The notes under the pieces were generated by a model. That model was not told where the DNA came from, did not search any database, and was given only the letters and a program-made list of their open reading frames with translations. The position numbers were made by a program, and so were the translations under genes. Shown piece after piece: positions 16,357 to 23,378 of a stretch of 27,309 nt of DNA. Each line of letters starts with the position of its first letter. Within the stretch, counting starts at the first letter, position 1. Origin of the DNA: an uncultured Prevotella sp. (GTDB taxonomy: Bacteria; Bacteroidota; Bacteroidia; Bacteroidales; Bacteroidaceae); contig URDV01000003.1 in the NCBI GenBank assembly GCA_900546605.1, positions 1 through 27,309 of the forward strand, written 5' to 3'.

Positions 16357-17628
16357 ATGAAAGTTCTCATGTTTGGCTGGGAATTTCCCCCACACATTCT
16401 CGGTGGTTTAGGAACAGCCAGCTACGGCATCACAAAAGGCTTGTCCGCACAGCCTGATGTTCATATTACCTTTTGCCTGCCCAAGCCTTGGGGCGATGAG
16501 GACAAAAGTTTTATGAACATTATCGGCTTGAGCGAAACACCTATTGTTTGGCGCGATGTTGACTATGACTATGTAAAGCAACGTTTGGGTAACAAAATGT
16601 CACCCGAACTTTACTATCAACTACGCGACAACATTTATGCCGACTTTAATTACCGACTAACCGACGACTTGGGTTGCATTGAGTTTTCAGGTCGCTACCC
16701 TGACAATCTTCAAGACGAAATTAACAATTACTCTATCGTAGCGGGTGTTGTTGCTCGCCAACAAGAGTACGACATCATTCACGCACACGATTGGCTCACC
16801 TACCCTGCTGGCATTCATGCTAAAAGTGTCAGCGGAAAGCCCCTGGTTATTCATGTTCATGCCACAGACTTTGATCGTTCTCGCGGACATGTAAACCCCA
16901 CCGTCTATAGCATTGAAAAGGATGGTATGGATCACGCCGACTGCATTATGTGTGTGTCTGAACTCACTCGGCAAACGGTCATTAACCACTACCATCAAGA
17001 CCCCGCAAAGGTTATTACCATGCACAATGCCGTTTATCCACTATCAAAGGACATTCTTGACATGGTTGAGAAAAAACGCAGTGAACACGAGCACCGCAAA
17101 GAAAAGGTTGTTACCTTCTTGGGCCGCATCACTATGCAAAAGGGGCCTGAATATTTTGTCGAGGCAGCATCGCTTGTGCTGCAACGCACACACAACATTC
17201 GTTTCTGCATGGCAGGTTCAGGCGACATGATGAATGACATGATTAACATGGTTGCCGCCCGAGGCATAGCCGATCGTTTCCACTTTCCAGGCTTTATGCG
17301 TGGACAGCAAGTGTACGAAGCTTTTGCCGACTCTGATGTGTACGTTATGCCATCAGTAAGTGAACCCTTCGGCATTTCGCCTCTCGAAGCCATGCAATGT
17401 GGTGTGCCTTCCATCATTTCAAAGCAAAGCGGTTGTGCCGAAATCCTTGACAAATGCATCAAGACAGACTATTGGGACATTAACGCTATGGCCGATGCCA
17501 TGTACTCTATTTGTACCAACGAATCACTTCACCAATACTTGAAAGAAGAAGGGAAAAAAGAAGTTGCACAAATTACATGGGAGAAGGTCGGGAAACGCAT
17601 CTATGACGTTTATCAACAACTCATCTAA
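16357..17628 (+). CDS. GT4-type glycosyltransferase, probable glycogen synthase
   Basis: A 423-residue cytoplasmic retaining glycosyltransferase with the GT-B fold. The N-terminal half starts MKVLMFGWEFPPHILGGLGTASYGITKGL, a glycogen/starch-synthase-like donor loop, and contains DIIHAHDWLTYPAGI (139-153). The C-terminal half has FLGRITMQKGPEYFVEA (254-270), a GSGD turn and SEPFGISPLEAMQ with the E336-x7-E344 pair. Its place between the debranching enzyme and the GH57-like gene supports a role in alpha-glucan synthesis with UDP- or ADP-glucose; the donor cannot be read from sequence. Only 26 nt separate its stop from the next ATG, so the two are co-transcribed. Confidence 0.87.
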   Translation: MKVLMFGWEFPPHILGGLGTASYGITKGLSAQPDVHITFCLPKPWGDEDKSFMNIIGLSETPIVWRDVDYDYVKQRLGNKMSPELYYQLRDNIYADFNYRLTDDLGCIEFSGRYPDNLQDEINNYSIVAGVVARQQEYDIIHAHDWLTYPAGIHAKSVSGKPLVIHVHATDFDRSRGHVNPTVYSIEKDGMDHADCIMCVSELTRQTVINHYHQDPAKVITMHNAVYPLSKDILDMVEKKRSEHEHRKEKVVTFLGRITMQKGPEYFVEAASLVLQRTHNIRFCMAGSGDMMNDMINMVAARGIADRFHFPGFMRGQQVYEAFADSDVYVMPSVSEPFGISPLEAMQCGVPSIISKQSGCAEILDKCIKTDYWDINAMADAMYSICTNESLHQYLKEEGKKEVAQITWEKVGKRIYDVYQQLI

Positions 17629-17654
17629 CCCCATTACCTCTTAAAAAACGCATC

Positions 17655-19076
17655 ATGAAAACTGTTTGTCTATATTTCGAGATACACCAAAATATTCACT
17701 TGAAGCGTTACCGCTTCTTCGACATCGGCACAGATCATTACTACTACGATGATTATGAAAATGCTCGCTCTATAACCGAAACCGCTGAGCGCTCATATGT
17801 ACCCGCCCTACAAACTCTCATCGAAATGGCTGAAGCTAACCCTGGTGAGTTTAAGTGTGCCATTTCGCTTTCAGGTTGTGCTATTGAACAGCTTGAAAAT
17901 CATGCCCCACAATGCATTGAACTATTGCAGAAGTTAAACGACACAGGGTGTGTTGAGTTCTTGGCAGAGCCTTATTCGCATGGTTTTTCATCACTCATTA
18001 ATGAAGACACCTTCCGTGATGAGGTTACACGTCTTTGTAAAAAGGTAAAATCACTCTTTGGTCAAGAGCCCAAAATATTCCGCAACTCTTGCCTTATTTA
18101 CTCTGACGATATAGGCGAGTTGGTAGCATCAATGGGCTTTAAGGGTATGTTAGCTGAAGGTGCAAAACACGTGTTGGGTTGGAAGAGCCCACACTTTGTA
18201 TACAATTGTTGCCGCGACCCACGCTTGAAACTTTTGTTACGTGACTATTCGCTTTCAGAGGACATTTCATTCCGATTCAACGACTCTTCGTGGAGCGAAT
18301 ACCCCCTGTTTGCCGACACCTATGCTGATTGGATTGCGCAATTGCCTGAAGAGGAGCAAGTGGTAAACATCTTCATGGAATTGTGTGCACTCGGTATTTT
18401 CCAACCCTTGTCATCAAACATTCTTGACTTTATGAAAGCATTGCCCGCACAATTTAAAAAGCGTGGCATAACCTTCAGCACACCATCTGAAATATGTGGT
18501 CGTGTTAAATCGGCTGGCGACTTAACCGTAACCTACCCCACTTCATGGGTTGATGAAGAGCGTGACCTTTCTCCATGGTTAGGCAATGTGATGCAACGTG
18601 AAGCTTTCAACAAGCTCTACTCTATAGCCGATCGTGTGCGCATTTGTCGTGACCGTCGCCTAATGCAAGATTTTGACTACTTGCAAGCATCTAACAATTT
18701 GCGCTTTATGAGCACCAAACCTAATAGTTACGGAGGTTATCGTGGCATTTACGACTCACCCTACGATGCCTTTACTAACTACATGAACATTTTGGGCGAT
18801 TTCATTACACGCGTTAACGATCGTTATCCACTTGACATTGACAATGAAGAGTTGAATTCCTTGCTGACTACCATTAAAAATCAAGGCGAGGAACTTGAAA
18901 TGAAAGACAAGGAAATTTCGAAGTTACAAAACATGTTGGCTCGTTACGAGAAGGAGGAAGCACCCGAAGCTGAAATCATTCCTGTTGAGGACAAAAATAC
19001 TGCTCCACAAAAAACCATTAAAAGAGCTACCGCACATAAAACAACCACAAGAGCTAAAAAAAGTTCTACTAAATAA
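17655..19076 (+). CDS. GH57 alpha-amylase-like protein lacking catalytic residues
   Basis: 473 residues: a GH57 beta/alpha barrel (~1-330), a helical region to ~400, a short coiled coil (~396-433) and a Lys/Thr/Ala-rich tail (~445-473). In active GH57 alpha-amylases the nucleophile Glu sits in an FRNTELIY motif; here it is FRNSCLIY with C146. The acid Asp sits in FMDYETFGEHQ; here it is FMELCALGIFQ, with E242 in place of Asp. The HQP motif at the N-terminus reads HQN (11-13). Hydrolysis is therefore unlikely, although the fold-defining stretches are intact (RYRFFDIGTDHYYYDD, GFKGMLAEGAKHVLGWKSPH). Inactive GH57-like homologues have been reported in Bacteroidetes as far as I recall, so a regulatory or glucan-binding role in the glycogen cluster is plausible. 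Last gene of the cluster, followed by a terminator. Confidence 0.85.
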   Translation: MKTVCLYFEIHQNIHLKRYRFFDIGTDHYYYDDYENARSITETAERSYVPALQTLIEMAEANPGEFKCAISLSGCAIEQLENHAPQCIELLQKLNDTGCVEFLAEPYSHGFSSLINEDTFRDEVTRLCKKVKSLFGQEPKIFRNSCLIYSDDIGELVASMGFKGMLAEGAKHVLGWKSPHFVYNCCRDPRLKLLLRDYSLSEDISFRFNDSSWSEYPLFADTYADWIAQLPEEEQVVNIFMELCALGIFQPLSSNILDFMKALPAQFKKRGITFSTPSEICGRVKSAGDLTVTYPTSWVDEERDLSPWLGNVMQREAFNKLYSIADRVRICRDRRLMQDFDYLQASNNLRFMSTKPNSYGGYRGIYDSPYDAFTNYMNILGDFITRVNDRYPLDIDNEELNSLLTTIKNQGEELEMKDKEISKLQNMLARYEKEEAPEAEIIPVEDKNTAPQKTIKRATAHKTTTRAKKSSTK

Positions 19077-19105
19077 CTACGAGCATTAGCACGTTAAATG
19101 TGAAA

Positions 19106-19141
19106 GACTCACGATGCAAAAAACATCGTGAGCCTTTTTAT
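19106..19141 (+). terminator. Intrinsic terminator of the glycogen cluster
   Basis: The stem GACTCACGATG (19106-19116) pairs with CATCGTGAGCC (19124-19134), with 10 of 11 paired and a 7-nt A-rich loop. CCTTTTTATT follows directly. It sits 30 nt past the GH57-like stop, between convergent transcription units. Confidence 0.85.
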
Positions 19142-19166
19142 TGTACTCATAACGAGTTAGAATGTT

Positions 19167-19619
19167 TCACACTTGCTTTAAACCTACAACATAGCAAAGC
19201 TGAATGTTACTAAGTTGACCTTCAACCTTAATGGTCAAGATTCTTTTGTTAGCGTTACAATCTACAAGCAAGCCTCGAGTTTCTACATAACGCCCCCCTA
19301 CTTTTTTGTCATCTGGCACAAAGTGCTTAACCATTACGTTTATTTGCTCACCCTTATGTAAGAGCAAACGTTGCAACGTGCTATTCAACTGTTCAAGTTC
19401 ATCAGCATTTAATTCATTAAAAGCCTCTATGTATCGACTCTGTTCTGACAAAGATTCGTGATAAGTTGACAATGCAGCAAATGGGGCGAACTGTGCTGCC
19501 CTTTTGTGCATAGACATGCGAGCATACACCTTTGACTCATGGTGTGGCAAACTAAAAATATCAGCATACCAACACTCAGCCCGCGTTTTATCACCAAATG
19601 GATTCTTCGTACTCGGCAT
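19167..19619 (-). CDS. YolD-like small protein
   Basis: 150 residues, soluble, no signal peptide. The first half carries ADIFSLPHHESKVYARMSMHKRAAQFAPFAALSTYHESL (~19-57), the defining stretch of YolD-like proteins (LPHHvSk..p.MSm..RAaQFaPFaAL.gY...). It continues with an acidic helix ELNADELEQLNSTLQRL and the C-terminal FVPDDKKVGGRYVETRGLL block. In Firmicutes such genes often sit next to Y-family DNA polymerases, but no polymerase or SOS gene is present here. The ATG is only 34 bp from a MITE-like element upstream, so its promoter may have been altered or supplied by the insertion. A near -7 match (TTCGTTTG) lies just before the ATG. Function is unknown; DNA-damage tolerance is a family-level guess. 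Confidence 0.65.
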   Translation of the reverse strand: MPSTKNPFGDKTRAECWYADIFSLPHHESKVYARMSMHKRAAQFAPFAALSTYHESLSEQSRYIEAFNELNADELEQLNSTLQRLLLHKGEQINVMVKHFVPDDKKVGGRYVETRGLLVDCNANKRILTIKVEGQLSNIQLCYVVGLKQV

Positions 19620-19653
19620 ATTACAAAAGCAAACGAATAAAGTTTTATACTAT

Positions 19654-19816
19654 CTACCCGTTGGCGGAGTTCTTCGTTTACGGGTTAAAAAGCTGACAGG
19701 TTAACAAGTAAGTTGCTATACATCACTTTTTATGATAAAGGCTGAATGGTAATACGTTAAAAAATCAACAAACTTACCTGTTAACCCGTAAACCCGTCAA
19801 CTAATTCCGCCAACGC
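19654..19816 (-). mobile_element. MITE-like element, copy 3, inserted in a stop codon
   Basis: 163 bp, in opposite orientation to copies 1 and 2. On the plus strand it runs from CTACCCGTTGGCGGAG to AATTCCGCCAACGC. Perfect 7-bp target duplication: ATACTAT at 19647-19653 and 19817-19823. Its right end supplies the last codons and the stop of the histidine-kinase gene. The interior contains the diverged core ATCATAAAAAGTGATGTAT (minus strand) and GTTAACAGGT-type units. Confidence 0.88.
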
Positions 19817-21011
19817 ATACTATTTGTTCCACTTCAATGGCAAAAGTTGTGCCAACACCCACCTGACTGCTCTGCACATAAATACGGCCATGATGGTACT
19901 CTTCAACAATACGTTTGGCCAACGACAGCCCCAAGCCCCACCCTCTACGTTTGGTGGTAAAACCAGGTTTAAACACCATTTGAAAGCGATTATGTGGAAT
20001 GCCCTTGCCCGTGTCGGTTACCAAAATCTGTGCAAAGACACGATGACGCTTTTCATAAACCTGCGGCACCAATTGCAATATTAAACGTCCTTCGCCCTGC
20101 ATGGCATCAATAGCATTCTTACATAAGTTTTCGAGTACCCACTCAAATAAAGGAGCATTCACATGGGCCATAATAGGCTGCACAGGCACATGTGCATTAA
20201 TTTCTACACGAACAGAAGTACGTCTACTAAAATAATCCGCCACCTGCTGCACAATATTCCCTAAGTTATGTTCTGACAATTCGGGAGCAGACCCAATTTT
20301 CGAGAAACGTTCGGCTATCAATTGTAACCGCTGAATATCCTTATCCATTTCGGGCAACAACACATCATCAGGATAACTCTCACGTAGCACCTCACTCCAA
20401 GCCATGAGCGATGATATAGGAGTGCCTAATTGATGTGCCGTTTCACGCGATAAGCCCACCCACACACGATTTTGTTCAGCGCGTTTTGATGCCAGCAATG
20501 CAACTATAGCCACAACAAAAAATATGGCTACAACCAGCAACTGTATGTAAGGATATATGGTGAGTTGGCGCAGCAACACAGATTCATCATAATAAACATA
20601 TATATAGTCATGCGCAATATTATGTGCATCAGTTGGAGCAAGATCCAGTTGCATTTCGTGCCCGCTCCTTTTAAAGTCAAGCAACGTTTGGTGCAATTGC
20701 TGCAAAGAATCTACGCCCGATGGTTCTGGCCACAAATTGCGTTGAGCTAATATGTTGCCGTGAGCATCAGCCACCACCACGGGTATTGTATGGTTACTAT
20801 TAATTACCTGTAGCACCAAACTTAAGTCTGTACCCTCATCAGCCGCTGTTAATGAGCGCATAGCTTGCGCCCACACTTGCATTTTTGCCACCTCTTCCTC
20901 ATATAGGTTGCGAGTCAAATAATGCGAATAAATAAGCGAGGCAGCTGATAGCAACAAGGCTGTAAGTATTAATATTACCCTAAAAGGCCGTATTCTAAAA
21001 GACAATAACAT
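19797..21011 (-). CDS. Sensor histidine kinase, no adjacent response regulator
   Basis: A 404-residue inner-membrane sensor kinase. TM1 is at ~11-28, a periplasmic sensor of ~125 residues (33-153) of unknown type follows, and TM2 is at ~154-174. The chain passes directly, with no recognisable HAMP, into the dimerisation domain with phospho-acceptor H193 in SRETAHQLGTPISSLMAW. The ATPase domain has an N-box (ENLCKNAIDAM, N295/N299), G1 (DTGKGIP, 333-339), an F-box-like FKPGFTTK and G2 (GWGLGLSLAKRI). The ETAHQLGTP form is common in Bacteroidota kinases. No response regulator is encoded nearby, so its partner lies elsewhere. The last six residues (CVGGIS) and the stop are supplied by a MITE-like insertion; the original protein would have ended ...EVEQIV. 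Confidence 0.92.
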   Translation of the reverse strand: MLLSFRIRPFRVILILTALLLSAASLIYSHYLTRNLYEEEVAKMQVWAQAMRSLTAADEGTDLSLVLQVINSNHTIPVVVADAHGNILAQRNLWPEPSGVDSLQQLHQTLLDFKRSGHEMQLDLAPTDAHNIAHDYIYVYYDESVLLRQLTIYPYIQLLVVAIFFVVAIVALLASKRAEQNRVWVGLSRETAHQLGTPISSLMAWSEVLRESYPDDVLLPEMDKDIQRLQLIAERFSKIGSAPELSEHNLGNIVQQVADYFSRRTSVRVEINAHVPVQPIMAHVNAPLFEWVLENLCKNAIDAMQGEGRLILQLVPQVYEKRHRVFAQILVTDTGKGIPHNRFQMVFKPGFTTKRRGWGLGLSLAKRIVEEYHHGRIYVQSSQVGVGTTFAIEVEQIVCVGGIS

Positions 21012-21094
21012 ACAACGCTGTTCATTTTATGCAACACATAAGGGTTGTTATATTCATTCTTAAATTTAAGTAGGTATTCAAAATATAAACAATA

Positions 21095-21152
21095 GCGGTC
21101 TGAATATGCAACGAGCGCGTACACCCAGCGCAGCATTGCCCTTTCAGACCGC
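21095..21152. repeat. 58-nt structured hairpin between engB and the kinase gene
   Basis: The outer stem GCGGTCTGAA (21095-21104) pairs perfectly with TTCAGACCGC (21143-21152). Inside, GCAA/TTGC and GCGC/GCGC can also pair, so it forms one long GC-rich stem-loop. It begins 17 nt after the engB stop on the minus strand and is followed there by a T-rich but interrupted run (TATTGTTTATATTTT). It most likely ends engB transcription, but the stem is unusually elaborate. Confidence 0.5.
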
Positions 21153-21168
21153 CCATTTCCACAGTTTA

Positions 21169-21771
21169 TTATTGTTGCAAGCTTTTGTTTATGCTATCTA
21201 TATAGTCAAGAAAAGCTTCACGCCCTAACCCCGTTCCACTACTTGTTACGAAATAAGGCGGCAATTCCTCCCACTCTTCATGCAAAGTCTGCATGAATTT
21301 GTCAACATTCTTTTTCAGTTCACCTCGTTTAGGCTTATCAGCTTTTGTAAAAATAAGGCCAAAAGGTACTCCATTCTCGCCCAAGAATCGTATAAATTCC
21401 AAGTCGATTTTTTGTGGGCTCAAACGCGAATCAATCAGCACAAACAAGCAAGTTAACTGTGTGCGTTCAAGCACATAATGCTCTATCAACTTTTTAAGTT
21501 TCTCTACCTCACGTCGTCCACGTTGAGCGTAACCATAACCTGGTAAGTCAACCAAATACCATTCATCGTTTATAACAAAATGGTTTATCAGCATAGTTTT
21601 GCCTGGTGTCGACGATGTCATGGCCAAAGCTTTACGCCCTGTGAGCATATTTATCAAACTGCTCTTGCCCACATTGCTTCGACCTATAAAGGCATACTCT
21701 GGTTTGTCTGATTGTGGACATTGGTCTGCCCTACTATTACTTATTAAAAATTCTGCACTCTGTATTTTCAT
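21169..21771 (-). CDS. engB: Ribosome-biogenesis GTPase EngB (YihA/YsxC)
   Basis: A 200-residue cytoplasmic GTPase needed for large-subunit assembly. Single TrmE-Era-type GTPase domain: G1 GRSNVGKS (30-37), G2 region with SSTPGKTMLIN (53-63), G3 DLPGYGYAQRG (75-85) with the family-typical PGYGYA, G4 TKAD (142-145), and G5 near TSSGTG. Length is typical (~195-210). The ATG is the first in-frame start, and the sequence MKIQSAEFLISN matches the usual N-terminus. It is 214 bp downstream of the rnz stop, with a truncated repeat between them. Confidence 0.96.
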   Translation of the reverse strand: MKIQSAEFLISNSRADQCPQSDKPEYAFIGRSNVGKSSLINMLTGRKALAMTSSTPGKTMLINHFVINDEWYLVDLPGYGYAQRGRREVEKLKKLIEHYVLERTQLTCLFVLIDSRLSPQKIDLEFIRFLGENGVPFGLIFTKADKPKRGELKKNVDKFMQTLHEEWEELPPYFVTSSGTGLGREAFLDYIDSINKSLQQ

Positions 21772-21853
21772 ATCATCATTTAATTCTAACGAAGTGTTCT
21801 ATAAAATAGTTTCTATTGTTATTCAATTGGCCACTTTTACAGCTCAAGCTAAT

Positions 21854-21960
21854 GAACTTGTCTAAACTTTTATGACGAAGTAAAATTCTAATACTCTTAT
21901 TTCTTCTAAAATCAATCTTCACCTATTCTTTGGGCCAGTTCGTAGGACACCTCTAAAAAA
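21854..21960 (+). repeat. Repeat family 2, copy C (truncated)
   Basis: Begins GAACTTGTCTAAACTTTTAT, then GACGAAG, then TTATTTCTTCTAAAATCAATC, TTCTTTGGG and TAGGAC, in the same order as the reverse complement of 5675-5941. It then loses similarity near 21950. The GATAGTGCAAA block and the second end are missing, so it is a fragment between engB and rnz. Confidence 0.5.
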
Positions 21961-21985
21961 GGAATAGTTTACTTTTTTCCCATTT

Positions 21986-22903
21986 TTACACATGAATCAA
22001 CAAGCCTTCTTTAGCTAACTGCGTATTTTTAAAAACCTGCTGAGCCTCATCTAACAGCACTTGTTCGTCATCATAACGCGATGAGAAGTGCCCTATCACC
22101 AAACGTCCAACATTAGCAGCCTTAGCTATTTTGGCCGCTTGCTCAGCAGTTGAATGCAATGTTTCAAGTGCGCGAGACAAATTATCGTTACCAAAAGTGG
22201 CTTCATGGTAAAGCACATCCACCCCTCTAATTAAAGGTATGAGCTGTGGCTGATAGCAAGTGTCGGAGCAATAAGCATACGAGCGTCCGCGTTCTGCAGG
22301 GAACACCAATTCGGCATTCGGCACAACACGTCCTTCAGGCGTTGTCCAGTCAGCCCCTTGCTTTATAGAGTTGATGGCATAATAAGGTATTTCAAGATAA
22401 TCAATCATGTCGCGACGAATGTGCGGCAATGGAGCTTTTTCACGAAACAAGAACCCACAACATGGCACCCTATGGCGTAGTGGCAAACTATACACCTCAA
22501 CCGAACGATCGGCAAACAATAGTTGCGATTCACCATCAGTAGGCAAAGGGTGAAACACTACTTCGTAAGCAATGCCTTTGCAAAAGAAATCAAGTTGTGG
22601 ACGAAGCAACGCCTCAAGTTCAGCATGTGCATAAAGGTGCATAGGTAAAGTACGCCCAGCCAACGACAAGGTGGAGAGCAGCCCCATCAAACCAAATATA
22701 TGGTCACCATGAAGATGCGATATAAAAATGTGCGACAGCCTTGAAAACTTTTGACGCGACCTACGAAACTGCACTTGTGCACCCTCGCCACAATCAATCA
22801 TAAAAAGTTTCTCGCGCAAGTTAATGAGTTGCGCCGATGGCCAATGACGAAGCGTTGGCAAAGCACTTCCGCACCCTAATATGTGTACATCGAACTTTTC
22901 CAT
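21986..22903 (-). CDS. rnz: Ribonuclease Z
   Basis: tRNA 3'-processing endonuclease of the metallo-beta-lactamase fold, 305 residues, the usual length of the short bacterial form. The N-terminus VHILGCGSALPTLRHWPSAQ leads to the zinc motif HLHGDH (63-68, within FISHLHGDHIFGLMGLLSTL). Further ligands are in YCSDTC, LYHEATF and GHFSSRY near the C-terminus, all in expected order. It fits a need to mature tRNAs without encoded CCA, such as the two in this window. A -7 box directly upstream suggests a leaderless message. Confidence 0.95.
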   Translation of the reverse strand: MEKFDVHILGCGSALPTLRHWPSAQLINLREKLFMIDCGEGAQVQFRRSRQKFSRLSHIFISHLHGDHIFGLMGLLSTLSLAGRTLPMHLYAHAELEALLRPQLDFFCKGIAYEVVFHPLPTDGESQLLFADRSVEVYSLPLRHRVPCCGFLFREKAPLPHIRRDMIDYLEIPYYAINSIKQGADWTTPEGRVVPNAELVFPAERGRSYAYCSDTCYQPQLIPLIRGVDVLYHEATFGNDNLSRALETLHSTAEQAAKIAKAANVGRLVIGHFSSRYDDEQVLLDEAQQVFKNTQLAKEGLLIHV

Positions 22904-22907
22904 ACCG

Positions 22908-22915
22908 CAAATTTA
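22908..22915 (-). promoter_or_regulatory. -7 box of rnz, 4 nt from the start codon
   Basis: On the minus strand TAAATTTG (full TAnnTTTG match) is followed by CGGT and the ATG. With a start 5-7 nt after the box, transcription would begin at or just inside the ATG. The -33 region has no good TTTG. A TAATTTTG on the plus strand (22937-22944) points the other way and has no gene within 400 bp. Confidence 0.45.
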
Positions 22916-23096
22916 GACAAATAAGCAAGAAAAGTGTAATTTTGCGCATAGAAAATGTCACATCACCCCTTTTATAAAGGGAAACGATGTATTAATAATG
23001 CAGGTTCTGTAAATCATTACCATTATGAATGGGGCAGACTTTAAAGTTCACTATTCATCCTATGGCACACCCCATTCAGCAAAAAAATGGTAGGTT

Positions 23097-23261
23097 CAAC
23101 CCGTTGGCGGAATTCTTGGTGAACGGGTTAACAAGTTGACAGGTTAACAAGTAAGTAGGCTATACATCACTTATTATGTTAAAGTCAGAATGGTAAGAAG
23201 TTTAAAAACTTGACAAACTTACCCATTAACCTATCAACTCGTTAACTAATTCAGCCAACGC
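23097..23261 (-). mobile_element. MITE-like element, copy 4, with perfect 7-bp target duplication
   Basis: 165 bp from CAACCCGTTGGCGGAATTC to AATTCAGCCAACGC, bounded by GTAGGTT at 23090-23096 and 23262-23268. It is the reverse complement of copy 2, with which it agrees closely over its length (TTGGTGAACGGGTTAA, ACTTATTATGTTAAAGTCAG, GGTAAGAAGTT). No ORF. It sits in the divergent rnz/mazG region, about 117 bp before the mazG ATG. Confidence 0.87.
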
Positions 23262-23291
23262 GTAGGTTCGTGTAGCTATAAGTTTACAATA

Positions 23292-23317
23292 CAACTTAGT
23301 TCTCTACAACTAAGTTG
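23292..23317. promoter_or_regulatory. Perfect hairpin in the mazG leader
   Basis: CAACTTAGTT (23292-23301) and AACTAAGTTG (23308-23317) form a perfect 10-bp stem with a CTCTAC loop, 61 nt before the mazG ATG. No T-run follows. A -7-like TAAGTTTA at 23279-23286 would place the hairpin at the very 5' end of the mRNA, where it could protect the transcript or act as an operator. Confidence 0.4.
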
Positions 23318-23378
23318 CTGTTAAATGATGCTTTCTCCTACCTATTTATAACAACCACCTATAAACCACAACAAACAA

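Larger units (their letters stand above)
22904..23378. other. Divergent gap between rnz and mazG
   Basis: 475 bp with no credible ORF. It contains the rnz -7 box, a plus-strand TAATTTTG, a MITE-like element (23097-23261) and a perfect 10-bp hairpin (23292-23317) ahead of mazG. The sequence 22950-23090 shows nothing I can name. Confidence 0.55.
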
